Shown here piece by piece: positions 54,128 through 55,128 of a DNA stretch of 55,128 nt (position 1 is the first letter of the stretch; every line of letters begins with the position of its first letter). The stretch is from an uncultured Pelagibacteraceae bacterium. Lineage in GTDB: Bacteria > Pseudomonadota > Alphaproteobacteria > Pelagibacterales > Pelagibacteraceae. The notes beneath the pieces were generated by a model. It saw nothing but the letters and a program-made list of their open reading frames with translations. It was not told the origin of the DNA and ran no database searches. The stretch lies in contig CACKDD010000006.1 in assembly GCA_902598825.1 (NCBI GenBank), forward strand, positions 1 to 55,128, read 5' to 3'. The position numbers were made by a program, and so were the translations under genes.

Positions 54128-54146
54128 GTTTAAAAGAAAAATAATC

Positions 54147-54878
54147 TTATTTGTTGTCTTCCCAATCAAATCTTGGAAAAGAGTCAAAAATTTTAAAGAT
54201 ACCATCCGACCATTGATCACAAACCTTAGAATATTCAGTATCAGTGATATTTAAGCATTTTTGTGAGGCAATTTTATATTCATCTTTTTTATAGACAGCA
54301 AAATCTATAGGAGGGCCAACTGTTAAGTCACTTTTTAAAGTTGAGTCCATTGAAATCAAAGCACAACGTGATGCATCACCAATAGATACGCTTGGTTTTA
54401 TAACTCTATCTAAAATAGGTTTACCGTATTTCACTTCACCAATAACTAGATAAGGTTTGCTATCAGCTGGCTTAATATAATTTCCTTGCGAATATATTAA
54501 GTACAATTCTAATGGTTGACCTTTAATTTGACCACCAACTAAGAATGAGGAACCTAATAAAACTGTATCGGTATTTATTCCTTTAGGAGCTGAATGTTCT
54601 ATATTTAAAGATCCTATATATGATGCAATTTGATCAAAATCTTTACAGGTATTTAAATTCATTATCCCGCTATCGCTTTTAAGATCTTTTTCAATAGATT
54701 TATATACTGCTTGAGATGTACCTAAGTTTCCAGAAGTAACTATAATGACACTTCTGTCACCGACATCATGAACAAACATTTTTGAGTAAATGTTAACATT
54801 ATCTAATCCTGCATTTGTTCTAGAGTCTGACGCGAAAACAATTCCGTCTTGAGCTTTGATGCCAACACAATAAGTCAT
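54147..54878 (-). CDS. Anbu-type (ancestral proteasome-like) peptidase
   Basis: The 243-residue protein fits the Anbu family (bacterial proteasome-type protease). After Met removal Thr2 (MTYCVGI) would be the N-terminal nucleophile, with D18 in FASDSRTNAG and K33 in IYSKMFV completing the proteasome-type active site. IIVTSGNLGTSQAV, LVGGQIKG and GDASRCALISMDSTLKSDLTVGPP are also typical. Anbu forms large ring or lock-washer assemblies in the cytosol; its biological substrate is not settled. It is divergent from a likely circularly permuted ATP-grasp gene, its usual partner. The ATG at 54878 fits because Thr must directly follow Met. Confidence 0.9.
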   Translation of the reverse strand: MTYCVGIKAQDGIVFASDSRTNAGLDNVNIYSKMFVHDVGDRSVIIVTSGNLGTSQAVYKSIEKDLKSDSGIMNLNTCKDFDQIASYIGSLNIEHSAPKGINTDTVLLGSSFLVGGQIKGQPLELYLIYSQGNYIKPADSKPYLVIGEVKYGKPILDRVIKPSVSIGDASRCALISMDSTLKSDLTVGPPIDFAVYKKDEYKIASQKCLNITDTEYSKVCDQWSDGIFKIFDSFPRFDWEDNK

Positions 54879-54932
54879 AATACCATTAATAATTATTAAT
54901 TAATTAACATATAATTAAATTCAAGCATAGCT

Positions 54933-54980
54933 GATATAACTATATCGCAATTGATTGTTTAACCTAATTATTAAACAATC
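54933..54980. promoter_or_regulatory. two dyads in the divergent region before the ATP-grasp gene
   Basis: GATATA-AC-TATATC (54933-54946) and a 10-base perfect inverted repeat, GATTGTTTAA and TTAAACAATC, around an eight-base loop (54953-54980). The second ends five bases before the ATG at 54986, occupying the ribosome-site position. It may be an operator or a translation-controlling hairpin. The rest of the gap shows only AT-rich sequence. Confidence 0.45.
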
Positions 54981-54985
54981 TTTCA

Positions 54986-55128
54986 ATGAGCGGGAAACTC
55001 TGGGATAATTACAATGCCACTAAAGCATATGATGGTTATTTTACCAATGAAAATAAATTAAGAAAACATGCCGTTATAATTTCAAATATTTTAGAAAGAT
55101 ACGGCAAAGAAAAACTCCAAGAAATTGA
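54986..55128 (+). CDS. probable circularly permuted ATP-grasp protein, N-terminal end (partial)
   Basis: An ATG at 54986 opens a frame that runs off the right edge after 47 residues, starting MSGKLWDNYNATKAYDGYF. The segment AYDGYFTNENKLRKHAVIISNILERYGKEKL resembles the start of circularly permuted ATP-grasp (type 2) proteins, which begin with a YDEMF-type motif followed by a Pro/His-rich turn and a helix ending in a Leu-Gly-Glu-type motif. These proteins are encoded next to Anbu, with alpha-E and transglutaminase-like genes, in many bacteria. No catalytic part is visible here, so the call leans on this short match and on context. Confidence 0.65.
   Translation, partial: MSGKLWDNYNATKAYDGYFTNENKLRKHAVIISNILERYGKEKLQEI

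Noticed and set aside
1..55128. Mobile elements, prophage, CRISPR arrays, rRNA
   Set aside because: None seen: no transposase or integrase motifs, no regularly spaced repeats of CRISPR type, and no rRNA-like sequence; the 11-bp-period repeats are short regulatory sites.

Overview
The window is about 55 kb of AT-rich, densely packed DNA with short intergenic gaps, many 1-24 bp gene overlaps and no mobile elements, phage or CRISPR. Gene content and order point to a streamlined marine alphaproteobacterium of the SAR11 / Candidatus Pelagibacter type. The main indicators are the AapJQMP amino-acid transporter, NtrY-NtrX followed by TrkA-TrkH, an alphaproteobacterial SOS box in front of lexA, and plcP-agt beside phoR-pstSCAB-phoUB. 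The taxon is inferred from gene content only. No stretch longer than 300 bases lacks a gene.

Region 1 (1-25,810) is a compressed version of the well-known alphaproteobacterial housekeeping block. It runs: lipid A genes (fabZ end, lpxD, lpxA, lpxI, lpxB); gltX and lexA; trpC-D-G-E with a PpiD/SurA-like chaperone gene; tpiA, secG, pyrG, kdsA, eno, ftsB-like, lipA and a RatA/COQ10-like gene; cinA C-terminal type, pgpA and ispDF; then ntrY-ntrX-trkA-trkH. Genes that commonly interrupt this order elsewhere (gltA, comEC, moaC/moeA, pdhABC, dusB-ntrBC, hfq-hflX) are missing, and neighbours have closed up to overlaps. tpiA is split by a frameshift at a run of eight A's, with catalytic residues on both sides of the break.

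Region 2 (25,838-31,261) holds tRNA-Arg, the aapJ-Q-M-P transporter operon with a terminator after aapJ, a PraR/PhrR-like XRE regulator, and tRNA-Asn and tRNA-Cys on the minus strand. Region 3 (31,382-36,917) holds valS, ilvD and a manC-type gene, which overlap by one base.

Region 4 (36,918-54,128) is a phosphorus island. It has a diacylglycerol-kinase-like gene divergent from plcP-agt (phospholipid-to-glycolipid replacement), phoR, an unknown secreted protein, pstS-C-A-B, phoU, phoB, a SixA-like phosphatase, ppk1-ppx, and a minus-strand operon of a small membrane protein, arsC, an aquaporin and a NUDIX hydrolase. Direct repeats of a TNTAAYA-like heptamer with an 11-bp period lie upstream of pstS, plcP, the kinase gene and the arsenate operon. 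They look like Pho boxes and suggest that phosphate uptake, lipid renovation and arsenate detoxification are switched on together.

Region 5 (54,147-end) holds an Anbu (ancestral proteasome-type) peptidase gene. It is divergent from the start of a gene that looks like the circularly permuted ATP-grasp partner usually linked to Anbu; that gene runs off the window.
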